From positions 1 through 63,061 of the forward strand of contig CAJUBG010000014.1 of the NCBI GenBank assembly GCA_910584575.1: a DNA stretch of 63,061 nt, in the 5' to 3' direction. Positions 25,391 through 33,020 of this stretch are shown here, in pieces; within the stretch, counting starts at the first letter, position 1, and every line of letters starts with the position of its first letter. Origin of the DNA: an uncultured Dorea sp. GTDB lineage: Bacteria; Bacillota; Clostridia; Lachnospirales; Lachnospiraceae. Both the position numbers and the translations under genes were made by a program. A model generated the notes under the pieces. The model was not told the origin of the DNA and ran no database searches. It saw only the letters and a program-made list of their open reading frames with translations.

Positions 25391-25434
25391 GCTGAAGTGA
25401 AATAGAAGTGGGGTTCATGTGAAGCTGGTGTGAA
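25391..25434 (-). promoter_or_regulatory. Four tandem 11-bp repeats, candidate response-regulator operator
   Basis: Read on the minus strand the units are TTCACACCAGC, TTCACATGAAC, CCCACTTCTAT and TTCACTTCAGC, exactly head to tail. Three begin TTCAC and the third keeps CAC. OmpR/PhoB-class regulators bind tandem direct repeats with 11-bp period. The array lies between the histidine kinase stop codon and the small membrane-protein/ABC exporter operon, about 55 bp before its start. Confidence 0.6.
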
Positions 25435-25443
25435 ATTATTTTT

Positions 25444-26520
25444 TTAAGAAGCAATCAGAAAATAAAAGAAAAATTCAATTCCGCCTGCAACATTGCGCGC
25501 ACCGTAATCGACATGATACATAGATAAAATCTGCGCGGCAATGGCAAGCCCCAGTCCAGAGCCTTTACATTTTTGAGCCGGACTGCGGTAAAATTTATCC
25601 CATATTCTTGCAATTTCCTCCTCCTTTAACGGCGCACACTGGTTGAAAACCGCAAAATGCAGACAATCCTTCTCACAATTTACAGACAGCCGAATCTCGC
25701 CGCCTGTCTGCACATATTTCTTTGCATTTCCAATCAGATTATCCAACACCTGCTCTATACGCTGTCTGTCGGCAGACACATAGACCTTTTCATCCGGAAG
25801 CTCATAGGAAAAACCATAGTCTGCCTCTGGTACGTCAAACAGCAGACGGCCTGCCACCGTCTCCACCAGCTCGACAAATTCAAACCGTTCTTCCGAAAGG
25901 ATGGCGGCGCCGGATTCTAATGCCGACAAATCCAAAAGGGAAACGAGCATCTGATCCATACGCTCTGTTGCTCTCAGAATCGAGTGAATATAACGCTGCC
26001 GTTTCTCCGGCTCTGGTTCATCTTCAAGCCCTTCCGTATAAGCACGAATCAAGCCGAGGGGTGTTTTCATCTCATGGGACAAGCTGTCAGCCAGCTCTTT
26101 CCTCTGTTCAAGCAGGATACGCTCATACTCTACGTCCTTTTCCAAGCAGGCGTTTGCCTCCTCCAACCGATGAAGCGCATCCTGCAAATTAGAAAACATG
26201 GTGTTCAGGCTTTGGGACAGCTCGCCGAACTCATCCCTTGTATCAATATCGCAATATGCCGAAAAATCCAACTCTGCCATCTGTCTCGCCGCGGCATTAA
26301 TCCTGCCAAGCGGCCTGGAAATCATCTTCCCCAACAGGAAATCCACTGTCATAATGACCGCTACCAACAGACCAAACCAGATCCAGAAGCTAATGTCCTC
26401 ATTAATCGGCAGCTTTTCCATGACAAGATAAAACGCCACTATGACGCCGCCGGCCAACTTAGACAGCGCCATAGTCTTACTGCGTATGGTTCCCAAATCG
26501 TACAATGCTCTTTTCTTCAT
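25444..26520 (-). CDS. Sensor histidine kinase with HAMP domain, minimal extracellular loop
   Basis: 358 residues. Two transmembrane helices (about residues 22-38 and 46-66) are joined by only a few exposed residues (KLPINEDI), so there is no extracellular sensor domain. A HAMP linker follows, then HisKA with the phospho-accepting His in SLSHEMKTPLGLIRAY and HATPase_c with the N-box DNLIGNAKKY and G-box GSGLGLAIA. This layout resembles intramembrane-sensing kinases of envelope-stress and peptide-resistance systems. It starts 3 bp after the response regulator gene. Inputs may be supplied by a neighbouring ABC transporter, as in Bce-type systems. Confidence 0.9.
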   Translation of the reverse strand: MKKRALYDLGTIRSKTMALSKLAGGVIVAFYLVMEKLPINEDISFWIWFGLLVAVIMTVDFLLGKMISRPLGRINAAARQMAELDFSAYCDIDTRDEFGELSQSLNTMFSNLQDALHRLEEANACLEKDVEYERILLEQRKELADSLSHEMKTPLGLIRAYTEGLEDEPEPEKRQRYIHSILRATERMDQMLVSLLDLSALESGAAILSEERFEFVELVETVAGRLLFDVPEADYGFSYELPDEKVYVSADRQRIEQVLDNLIGNAKKYVQTGGEIRLSVNCEKDCLHFAVFNQCAPLKEEEIARIWDKFYRSPAQKCKGSGLGLAIAAQILSMYHVDYGARNVAGGIEFFFYFLIAS

Positions 26521-26523
26521 GCC

Positions 26524-27186
26524 TTACTCCTCGAATTTATAGCCGGAACGAATCAAGGTCACAATATGGCGTCCCTCGGTTTTTAGCTTCTGCCGCAGCG
26601 TCTTGATATGAGTGTCCACAGTGCGGGTATTTCCCTCAAAATCATACCCCCAGATACGGTTCAAAAGCTGCTCGCGGGAAAATACCTGATTTTTATTCTG
26701 CATAAACAGATACAAAAGTTCAAACTCTTTGTGCGTCAACTCCACCAGAGCGCCGTTGACCGTCGTTTTCCGTGCGGACGGGTACAGAACAATACCGTCC
26801 GCCCGCAGCGCGTCCTGTGAAATGTTCCCTGAACGGCGAAGCAGAGCGTTGACCTTCGCAAGCAATATCTTGAGGCTGAAGGGCTTTGTCACATAGTCAT
26901 CCCCGCCATATTCATATCCCCTTAACTTATCGCCCTCGTCGCTTTTCGCTGTCAGAAACAGAATCGGCAGATTATTCGTTTCCCTCGCAAGCCTGCACAC
27001 AGAAAAGCCATCCAGATGGGGCATCATGATATCGAGAATCGCCAGGTCAATGGCATTATTTTTTAGTGCCAGAACCGCGTCCATACCGTCGTCTGCCCTA
27101 ATACATGTATGGCCATTGCGTTTCATATACTCCACAAGGATATCCTGCATCTCTTTTTCGTCCTCCGCAACCAGTATAACTGCCAT
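26524..27186 (-). CDS. OmpR-family response regulator
   Basis: 220 residues. Receiver domain 1-120 has the acidic pair in VAEDEKEM, phospho-acceptor Asp in LAILDIMMPHLDG, Thr in LFLTAKSD and Lys in YVTKPFSLK. The winged-helix DNA-binding domain 125-220 has LTHKEFELLYLFMQNKNQVFS-like wording, the recognition helix region TRTVDTHIKTLRQKL and the terminal wing IRSGYKFEE. GGGGGTGAT precedes the ATG. It is cotranscribed with the kinase gene. Likely targets are the phased repeats before the exporter operon. Confidence 0.93.
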   Translation of the reverse strand: MAVILVAEDEKEMQDILVEYMKRNGHTCIRADDGMDAVLALKNNAIDLAILDIMMPHLDGFSVCRLARETNNLPILFLTAKSDEGDKLRGYEYGGDDYVTKPFSLKILLAKVNALLRRSGNISQDALRADGIVLYPSARKTTVNGALVELTHKEFELLYLFMQNKNQVFSREQLLNRIWGYDFEGNTRTVDTHIKTLRQKLKTEGRHIVTLIRSGYKFEE

Positions 27187-27205
27187 ATCATATCACCCCC
27201 TGTCT

Positions 27206-27240
27206 ATTATAATGCATCCGGAAAGACAGTGTAAATAGAA
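27206..27240 (-). promoter_or_regulatory. Promoter of the response regulator/kinase genes
   Basis: On the minus strand TTTACA (27235-27230), 18 bp, consensus TATAAT (27211-27206), 19 bp before the response-regulator ATG. Around the -35 the sequence TTCTATTTACACT (27240-27228) resembles TTCTATTTCACT in the operator array at 25391-25434, hinting at autoregulation. Confidence 0.6.
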
Positions 27241-27248
27241 ATGGCGGA

Positions 27249-29600
27249 TTATTCCCTGCTTATGGTATCCACCACGGTCATTCCTTTTATCTGCCTTGCC
27301 GGACCCAATACCGCCATGCAGACAGAAGCAGCCATAACCAGCACAATCACTAGCATCTCCCACACAGGGACCGTCCACGCTTCTCCCCACTTATTTGTCA
27401 CAATAGTCCGGAACATGAACCAATTAAGAGGGATACCGGCCAGACACCCTAAGCCCACGCCAAATACCGTATACGTCAGCGTCTCGCCAAATACCATCCG
27501 TATTAATTGCCTCACAGTCATTCCAATAGCGCGCATTGCGCCATATTCCCGCATCCGCGCCGAAACGCTCATGGCAATACAGTTAATGATGTTAAAAAAT
27601 GCGATTAAGGCTATCACACCCAGAAAACCATAAAGAAAGATTGCCATAGAATAGTATGCGCCCTTTGTTTCCTGGTTTTTCATCCGTTTATCAGAAAAAG
27701 CAATATCGTCTCCACATTCCTGTTCAATCGCCCTTCGGATTCCCTGCACCTGCCCGTCGGTGACGTCTTTTTCAAGCTGTATGTCAAGCACCGTGTAACC
27801 CTTCTCTCCCGTAATCTCCTGAAACAACTCCTCCGAGCAGATGATGGTATTGGTCGTGTAATCCAGAACATCGCTCACACACTCTACGACGCCCGACACG
27901 CGAATTTCCTGTTCTTTCCCGCCTGCCGATACTAAAACGCTGCTTCCGACGTCAAAAGTATTTTCCTCTAAAAATACAGAAAGTACGCCTTTCCCGTCTA
28001 TAACCTCCTTAAGCCTGCCTTCAATCAGTAAATCCTTCGCCATCATAAGATTAAGCTCGTCATAAGAGATTGCGACCACCTGCCTGTCGTCCGCCGGCAG
28101 CGTAAGAAATGCATAGCCTCTCCCAAACACTCTCTTTACTCCCTCATATTCCTCTAATTCTCCTGCAAGCCCTGACGGAATCTGATTCAGACCTCCCTCT
28201 CTGATATTGACGGCAATATCCGGCGCCGACGGACGCAAAGGCGTGACTGCATGGTGCATAAAATCAATGGCCGTGCTAAACGCAAGGAATAAAATAATAC
28301 TGAACGCAAATGATCCTGTGACCAGAAGGAAATTCTTCTTACTGCCGGAAGCATGATGGACTCCCAGAGCCATATCAACCTTAAAAAGCCGTGTATGAGC
28401 CGCCCGTTTTGCAGCCTTGACAGTCCCTGCATTTCCGGAAACCGCCGTAAGCGGCGACACGCTTGCGGCACGCTTCGCCGGAGAACGCGCAGCCAGAAGA
28501 ACCGTAATGAATCCCACAACAATCCCGACTCCTATTCCCAGATAACTGATTCCCAATACCGGAAGCCCGTCAAAAAGCCCTGGGCTTAAAAACCGCAGCA
28601 TCCAGCATAACGCCCATATTACCACCGTCCCTGCGGCCACTCCCGCAGGTATCGCCTCTTTGCACCAGCCAAGGGCTTCTTTGCGTACAAAGCGGACTAC
28701 CTGCTTCCTGGTAGCCCCAAGGCAGCGCAGCATCCCGAAAAATTCAGTGCGTCGTGCAATGCTGCTGTTCATACTTGCGGTTATCATAAGAATTCCGGCA
28801 ATCACCACCAATACCGCCAACATTCCGGCAACCAGGTAAAAGGATAACAGGTAAGAATCCCTGGTCTGAAGCATCATCATAAGAACCTTTACATTCTGCC
28901 GCACCTGCTCAGGCCCAAGCCCAAACTGTGTCTCAATCTCATCGATGGTCTTCTGAATATTACAAAACCTCCGAAACCGGACAAAATAAAGCCCTTCCTG
29001 AGCTGCGCCGGTTTCTTCTGAATGTAATGCCAGGAATCCGTCTGTACTAAGAAATACACAGAAAGCATCCAGTTCTGCCGTCAATGCCGTATTCTTTGCA
29101 ACTCCCGTAATTCGATACTGGCGTCTCTCTCCCTGAGGCGTGGTCATGTCCACAGTATCCCCAATCTGCACCTCTAACTGAGCCATTGCATTTTCATTAA
29201 GAGCTATCTCCCGCACATTTTCGGGAAATGCACCCTCCGTAATCTGGGCATCCGGAAGCATTTCCTGAAATTCCCTGTCAAATCCACAGATTCCTGTTTC
29301 GACTCCGTTAAGCTGATAACCGTCCCTTAAGTGGTAATTCAAGGTTTCATACCTCGCGATTTCCTCCACCTCCGGACGCTCTCTAAGCAATGCCCCCTGC
29401 TCATCCTCCATGGCAAAGGCCGCGTGCCAGCTTCCGTCCGTCTTAACTGCCTGAATATACTGAGAGCGCATCTCCATATCCGCCATTCCGAAGATAACTG
29501 TTACCAGAAATACCGCCAGAGCAATGCAAAGCCTGGTCATACGGTTCTGTTTCCGGTGCTGCCTTGCCGAGATTTTGATTAAGTCCAGATAATGCTTCAT
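27249..29600 (-). CDS. ABC transporter permease, FtsX/MacB type
   Basis: 783 residues. N-terminal helix (residues 22-42) is followed by a large extracytoplasmic domain to about residue 250, then three helices of the first FtsX unit (LVAGMLAVLVVIAGILMITAS and a cytosolic MLRCLGATRKQVVRF motif). A second helix-ectodomain-FtsX unit occupies residues 415-783, with a REYGAMRAIGMTVRQLIRM coupling motif. This is the duplicated FtsX architecture of type VII ABC systems that act on envelope substrates by mechanotransmission. It overlaps the ATPase gene by 4 bp and ends 63 bp before the response regulator. Confidence 0.88.
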   Translation of the reverse strand: MKHYLDLIKISARQHRKQNRMTRLCIALAVFLVTVIFGMADMEMRSQYIQAVKTDGSWHAAFAMEDEQGALLRERPEVEEIARYETLNYHLRDGYQLNGVETGICGFDREFQEMLPDAQITEGAFPENVREIALNENAMAQLEVQIGDTVDMTTPQGERRQYRITGVAKNTALTAELDAFCVFLSTDGFLALHSEETGAAQEGLYFVRFRRFCNIQKTIDEIETQFGLGPEQVRQNVKVLMMMLQTRDSYLLSFYLVAGMLAVLVVIAGILMITASMNSSIARRTEFFGMLRCLGATRKQVVRFVRKEALGWCKEAIPAGVAAGTVVIWALCWMLRFLSPGLFDGLPVLGISYLGIGVGIVVGFITVLLAARSPAKRAASVSPLTAVSGNAGTVKAAKRAAHTRLFKVDMALGVHHASGSKKNFLLVTGSFAFSIILFLAFSTAIDFMHHAVTPLRPSAPDIAVNIREGGLNQIPSGLAGELEEYEGVKRVFGRGYAFLTLPADDRQVVAISYDELNLMMAKDLLIEGRLKEVIDGKGVLSVFLEENTFDVGSSVLVSAGGKEQEIRVSGVVECVSDVLDYTTNTIICSEELFQEITGEKGYTVLDIQLEKDVTDGQVQGIRRAIEQECGDDIAFSDKRMKNQETKGAYYSMAIFLYGFLGVIALIAFFNIINCIAMSVSARMREYGAMRAIGMTVRQLIRMVFGETLTYTVFGVGLGCLAGIPLNWFMFRTIVTNKWGEAWTVPVWEMLVIVLVMAASVCMAVLGPARQIKGMTVVDTISRE

Positions 29601-30280
29601 TCATTCTCGCCTCCTAACTCCTTAAGCTCGCCGTCTGTAACCCGAAACACACGGTCCGCCGATGCAGTCAGATTCATATTGTGGGTAATCATCAGAACTG
29701 TCTGCTGATAGTGGCGGGACGCCTTACACAGAAGGTCCATTACATCCTGGCTGCTCTGGGAATCCAGATTTCCCGTAGGCTCGTCGGCAAGCACCAACGC
29801 CGGATGAGTGATGAGCGCGCGCCCGATTGCCACCCTCTGCTGCTGTCCTCCGGATAATTGCGCCGGCAGATGCCTCCGCCTGTTTTCAAGGCCGAGCACC
29901 TCCAAAATTTCGTCCACCCGTTCCTGCTCTGGTTTCTTGTAATCCAGCAGAAGGGGGAAAATAATGTTCTGCTCTACATCAAGCTCTGGAATTAGGTGAA
30001 AGGACTGAAAGATAAATCCAATATTCTGCCTGCGGAAGATGGTGCGCTCATTCTCTCCCATTGCGAATAAATCCCTTCCGCTTAAGAATACTTTTCCCTT
30101 ATCCGCCTCGTCAAGACCGCCAATACAATTCAGAAGCGTGCTTTTTCCAGAACCGGAAACTCCTACGACTGCGCCAAACTCCCCTCTCTCCATGGAGAAG
30201 GATACCTGCTTTAATGCTTCAACACGGGCTTCTCCTGTTCCATATACTTTGCTTAGGTTTTCTACTTTTAATATTTCCAC
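29597..30280 (-). CDS. ABC transporter ATP-binding protein, MacB/LolD type
   Basis: 227 residues, a compact nucleotide-binding domain. Walker A is GVSGSGKSTLLN, Q-loop NIGFIFQSFHLIP, signature QLSGGQQQRVAIGRAL, Walker B LVLADEPTGNLD, switch MITHNMNL. The wording is that of the MacB/LolD/FtsE subgroup that pairs with FtsX permeases. The start is a GTG with AAAGGA upstream. Its stop overlaps the permease start. It heads a run of minus-strand genes continuing through the two-component system and the ABC-2 exporter, suggesting a shared envelope-defence function. Confidence 0.92.
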   Translation of the reverse strand: MEILKVENLSKVYGTGEARVEALKQVSFSMERGEFGAVVGVSGSGKSTLLNCIGGLDEADKGKVFLSGRDLFAMGENERTIFRRQNIGFIFQSFHLIPELDVEQNIIFPLLLDYKKPEQERVDEILEVLGLENRRRHLPAQLSGGQQQRVAIGRALITHPALVLADEPTGNLDSQSSQDVMDLLCKASRHYQQTVLMITHNMNLTASADRVFRVTDGELKELGGENE

Positions 30281-30370
30281 TGATTACACCATTCCTTTCT
30301 TATGAAATTACAAAAGAAGCATAGCATTTTAACCTTACTGTCTGGTGAATCATAGCTTACAATTCAGTAA

Positions 30371-30397
30371 GAAAAAGGAGTGCCAATGGCACTCCTT
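30371..30397 (-). terminator. Intrinsic terminator downstream of the CZB chemoreceptor gene
   Basis: Perfect 10-bp stem AAGGAGTGCC/GGCACTCCTT with a 3-nt loop. On the minus strand it runs directly into TTTTTC, 4 bp after the chemoreceptor stop. It is the first strong terminator downstream of the flagellar cluster. Confidence 0.85.
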
Positions 30398-30400
30398 CGA

Positions 30401-32050
30401 TTATTTCTTAAGTCTGAATTTCTCCGTCTGCTGCTTCAGCATCGTCACCTGAGCAAAAAGCTCTTGGCTTACAGCCGCCGACTCCTCGCTGCTCGCCGAG
30501 TTCGTCTGAACAACCTCTGATATCTGGCCGATTCCATCTGTAACCTGCTTGATGGATTCAGCTTCTCCCTGAATTACCTCCGCAATCGACCCAATCGCGC
30601 TGTTAGACTCAACTACAAGATTCAATGTCTTTTGAAGCGTATTGGATACCTCATCCACGATCTGGCTTCCCTTCTCTGTCACCTGTACAGAGTTACCAAT
30701 CAAATCCTTCGTGGCCTTGGCCGCCTGGTCAGACTGTGCAGCCAGGCTGCGTACTTCATCAGCAACTACGGCAAAGCCCTTGCCTGCATCTCCGGCCCTG
30801 GCTGCCTCTACCGCTGCGTTCAGTGCCAGAATATTGGTCTGGAAGGCAATATTCTCTATCGTAGCAATAATCTCACCAATCCTGTGAGACGCCTGTGTAA
30901 TATCGTTCATTGCAGAAACCATTTCTTCCATCTGCTGACTGCTTATTGTCACCTGTTCACCGGTCAGACGCGCATTCTCCTGTGCATTCTGGGCTGTCTC
31001 GACATTTCTGGCCGCATTCTTGGAAAGTTCTTCCAGCATAGCATATAGCTGTTCAACTGCACTTGCCTGCTCGGTTGCCCCCTGTGCCAATGACTGCGCC
31101 CCGCTGGATAACTGCTCTGCACTTCCGGATATCTGATGCTCTACTCTGCCGATATTTCCAATAGACGCAGATAATGTATTTGTAAAACTGTCAATCGAGG
31201 TTTCGATTGATTTGAAATCTCCAATGAAGGGCGTGGAAGTGTGTACATTAAACTCGCCTTGCGCCAGTTGACCCATAATTCGGTTGATGTCTCCAACATA
31301 TCCTTGGATAACCTTCAGTGAATTGACTAAAATATCTGACAACCGCCCGATCTCATCCTGAGACTCATAGTTCATATTCAACTCAAGCGTTCCTTCCTGA
31401 AGTGGAAGGACACATTCACTGATATACATAATCGGTCTGATAACCCTTTTCATTACATAAGTAATAAGGCTTATAAGACAAATAAGCGCTACAAAGAAGC
31501 AGATGCCTGCCAGGATCTGTACAACATGGATTGTACGGAACATACTCTCTGAGCTTTCCTCGCTCAGCTTCGCACCCTCCTCTACAATCTCCTCCAGATC
31601 TGCCACCAACACAGCCAAATTTTGACGTATGGTATTCTGATAATATGCCTGTGCCTGCTCTGGGTCTGTCTTTAAAAGCTCAAGTGCATAACTGGCTGAT
31701 TCATGGAGTTCCTTATGCAGCGGCTCAATCTCGTTCCGCTTCTCGATAACAAGAGCATCGTCTGTGTTCAGATCTCCATAGAGCCATTTTCCCAGTACGC
31801 AGGCCGTAGGATCCATACTTCCCTCGAACTCAATCCCTGCGTACAAAGCGCTGCTCAGACTGCTGGACCATTTATAATGTGCCGTTTCCGCCTTTTCGAT
31901 TGTATCCAGCATCGCACTTGCATCACTGCTGGAATTCGCCGCGTCCTTAATAAGAAAAACATTGAATGTTACCACCAGGCTGTACACGAGTACGGCGGCA
32001 AATGCAAAAGCTACCCGAATTCCAACCATTGTCTTAATACTTTTACGCAT
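30401..32050 (-). CDS. Methyl-accepting chemotaxis protein with an extracytoplasmic CZB zinc-binding domain
   Basis: 549 residues. Helix TM1 spans about 13-34 and TM2 about 172-197. Between them lies a CZB (chemoreceptor zinc-binding) motif: His58 with Trp61 (AHYKWSSSL), Cys84 in CVLGKWLYG, then His112 and His116 (PLHKELHESA). These are the three His and one Cys that bind zinc in this family. A HAMP domain follows, and the signalling hairpin has the invariant tip (IATIENIAFQTNILALNAAVEAARAG broken across residues 400-430). No C-terminal CheB/CheR pentapeptide. It lies behind the last flagellar-operon gene without a strong terminator between. Confidence 0.93.
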   Translation of the reverse strand: MRKSIKTMVGIRVAFAFAAVLVYSLVVTFNVFLIKDAANSSSDASAMLDTIEKAETAHYKWSSSLSSALYAGIEFEGSMDPTACVLGKWLYGDLNTDDALVIEKRNEIEPLHKELHESASYALELLKTDPEQAQAYYQNTIRQNLAVLVADLEEIVEEGAKLSEESSESMFRTIHVVQILAGICFFVALICLISLITYVMKRVIRPIMYISECVLPLQEGTLELNMNYESQDEIGRLSDILVNSLKVIQGYVGDINRIMGQLAQGEFNVHTSTPFIGDFKSIETSIDSFTNTLSASIGNIGRVEHQISGSAEQLSSGAQSLAQGATEQASAVEQLYAMLEELSKNAARNVETAQNAQENARLTGEQVTISSQQMEEMVSAMNDITQASHRIGEIIATIENIAFQTNILALNAAVEAARAGDAGKGFAVVADEVRSLAAQSDQAAKATKDLIGNSVQVTEKGSQIVDEVSNTLQKTLNLVVESNSAIGSIAEVIQGEAESIKQVTDGIGQISEVVQTNSASSEESAAVSQELFAQVTMLKQQTEKFRLKK

Positions 32051-32139
32051 GGATATATATCCCCTCTTTCTTTCAACCTACTCCCTGCTATATTCGGGAA
32101 ATTTTTCTTTAAAAATATCTGTTTTTCGCTAAAACCTCT

Positions 32140-32155
32140 CAATAATATATTATTG
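32140..32155. repeat. Perfect 16-bp AT-rich palindrome upstream of the CZB chemoreceptor
   Basis: CAATAATATATTATTG, 90 bp upstream of the chemoreceptor start and 49 bp past the end of the HExxH gene. It may be an operator or a weak hairpin separating the two. AT richness lowers its significance. Confidence 0.35.
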
Positions 32156-32203
32156 CTATATCAAAAAAAGTGTGACAATATATCTATTCTGATCTTCTGT
32201 CCC

Positions 32204-33007
32204 CTATGCAGCAACAGATCCCCCATTATCTGTCTGCTGTTCCTTTTCAGGCTGCTCAGGCTGCGGATTCGCTGCGGTTGTAGTTCTCGTTGTACCTCCC
32301 GATACATAGACTGTACCGCACTCCGGACAGATTGCTGTGTGCATGGTAACAGACTGGCTGACTACCCTGCGATCCTCACGGGCTGCCGACGCACGCTCAC
32401 GCACAACATGCTCCATCTCATGGCCGCGTACCGCTGACGCTGCCTGTTCAGGCGCAATCCGAGTCGGCGTCTTGTATGAAACTCCGGCATCGTCAGAGCC
32501 ATCCTGATATTTTCTTTCCTTGCAGGTCTGGCACTCGCCTTCTTCCGCCGCTTTCTGAACTGCATCCACACCAGCTTTAGCACCGCTGCCGTCTGGTTCA
32601 ACATACTTAATTCTCATACGTACTGCCAACTCAGCCGGATCCATTCCCTCCCGCAGGAAAGGAATCATATAGCCAATGCCCCGCGGGGCATCCGCCTCCA
32701 CTGTCGATACAGGCTTCACCGGCTCTACGGGCGTTCCCGGACTTGCAGAACGGCTTACCGCCAATGCTGCGCCGACTCCTATGCTTGCCCTGACTCCATA
32801 CAATGAGCCGGCCTTCTGACCACTCTGAACTCCGGCAGAGCCTGATATATCATGGCTTCCCTGAACTCTGGACACCCCATTGCTGCCTTCCACTCTGCTG
32901 ACTCCCTGAACCGCCGCATTAGGCTGTATATTGTTCGTCCGTCCATAACCCCTGTATTGATAAGATGTGCTTATATACGGACTCATTGCTGAGATCCCGC
33001 CTACCAT
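32204..33007 (-). CDS. Putative SprA-like metalloprotease with HExxH and two CxxC motifs
   Basis: 267 residues. The first 110 residues are low-complexity and Ser/Gly/Val-rich with short GVSRV repeats. The C-terminal half has CQTC (Cys159/Cys162), a conserved KYQDGSDDAGVSYKTPTRI stretch, HEMEH at 196-200 (HExxH zinc-protease motif) and CPEC (Cys227/Cys230) followed by GTVYVSGG. This fits the SprA-related putative metallopeptidase family as I recall it. The four Cys could bind a structural zinc. No signal peptide. AGGAGG precedes the ATG. It is the last gene of the flagellar operon, 13 bp after the HDOD gene. Substrate unknown. Confidence 0.75.
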   Translation of the reverse strand: MVGGISAMSPYISTSYQYRGYGRTNNIQPNAAVQGVSRVEGSNGVSRVQGSHDISGSAGVQSGQKAGSLYGVRASIGVGAALAVSRSASPGTPVEPVKPVSTVEADAPRGIGYMIPFLREGMDPAELAVRMRIKYVEPDGSGAKAGVDAVQKAAEEGECQTCKERKYQDGSDDAGVSYKTPTRIAPEQAASAVRGHEMEHVVRERASAAREDRRVVSQSVTMHTAICPECGTVYVSGGTTRTTTAANPQPEQPEKEQQTDNGGSVAA

Positions 33008-33020
33008 AAGCCTTCACCTC

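Noticed and set aside
28187..28522. Overlapping minus-strand frame inside the FtsX-type permease gene
   Set aside because: Arg/Leu-rich shadow frame with no ribosome site; the permease frame has clear domain structure throughout.
32051..32203. Sigma-28 promoter upstream of the CZB chemoreceptor
   Set aside because: A CCCGAATA-like -10 exists on the minus strand, but the nearest TAAA is 4-5 bp too close for the sigma-28 spacing.
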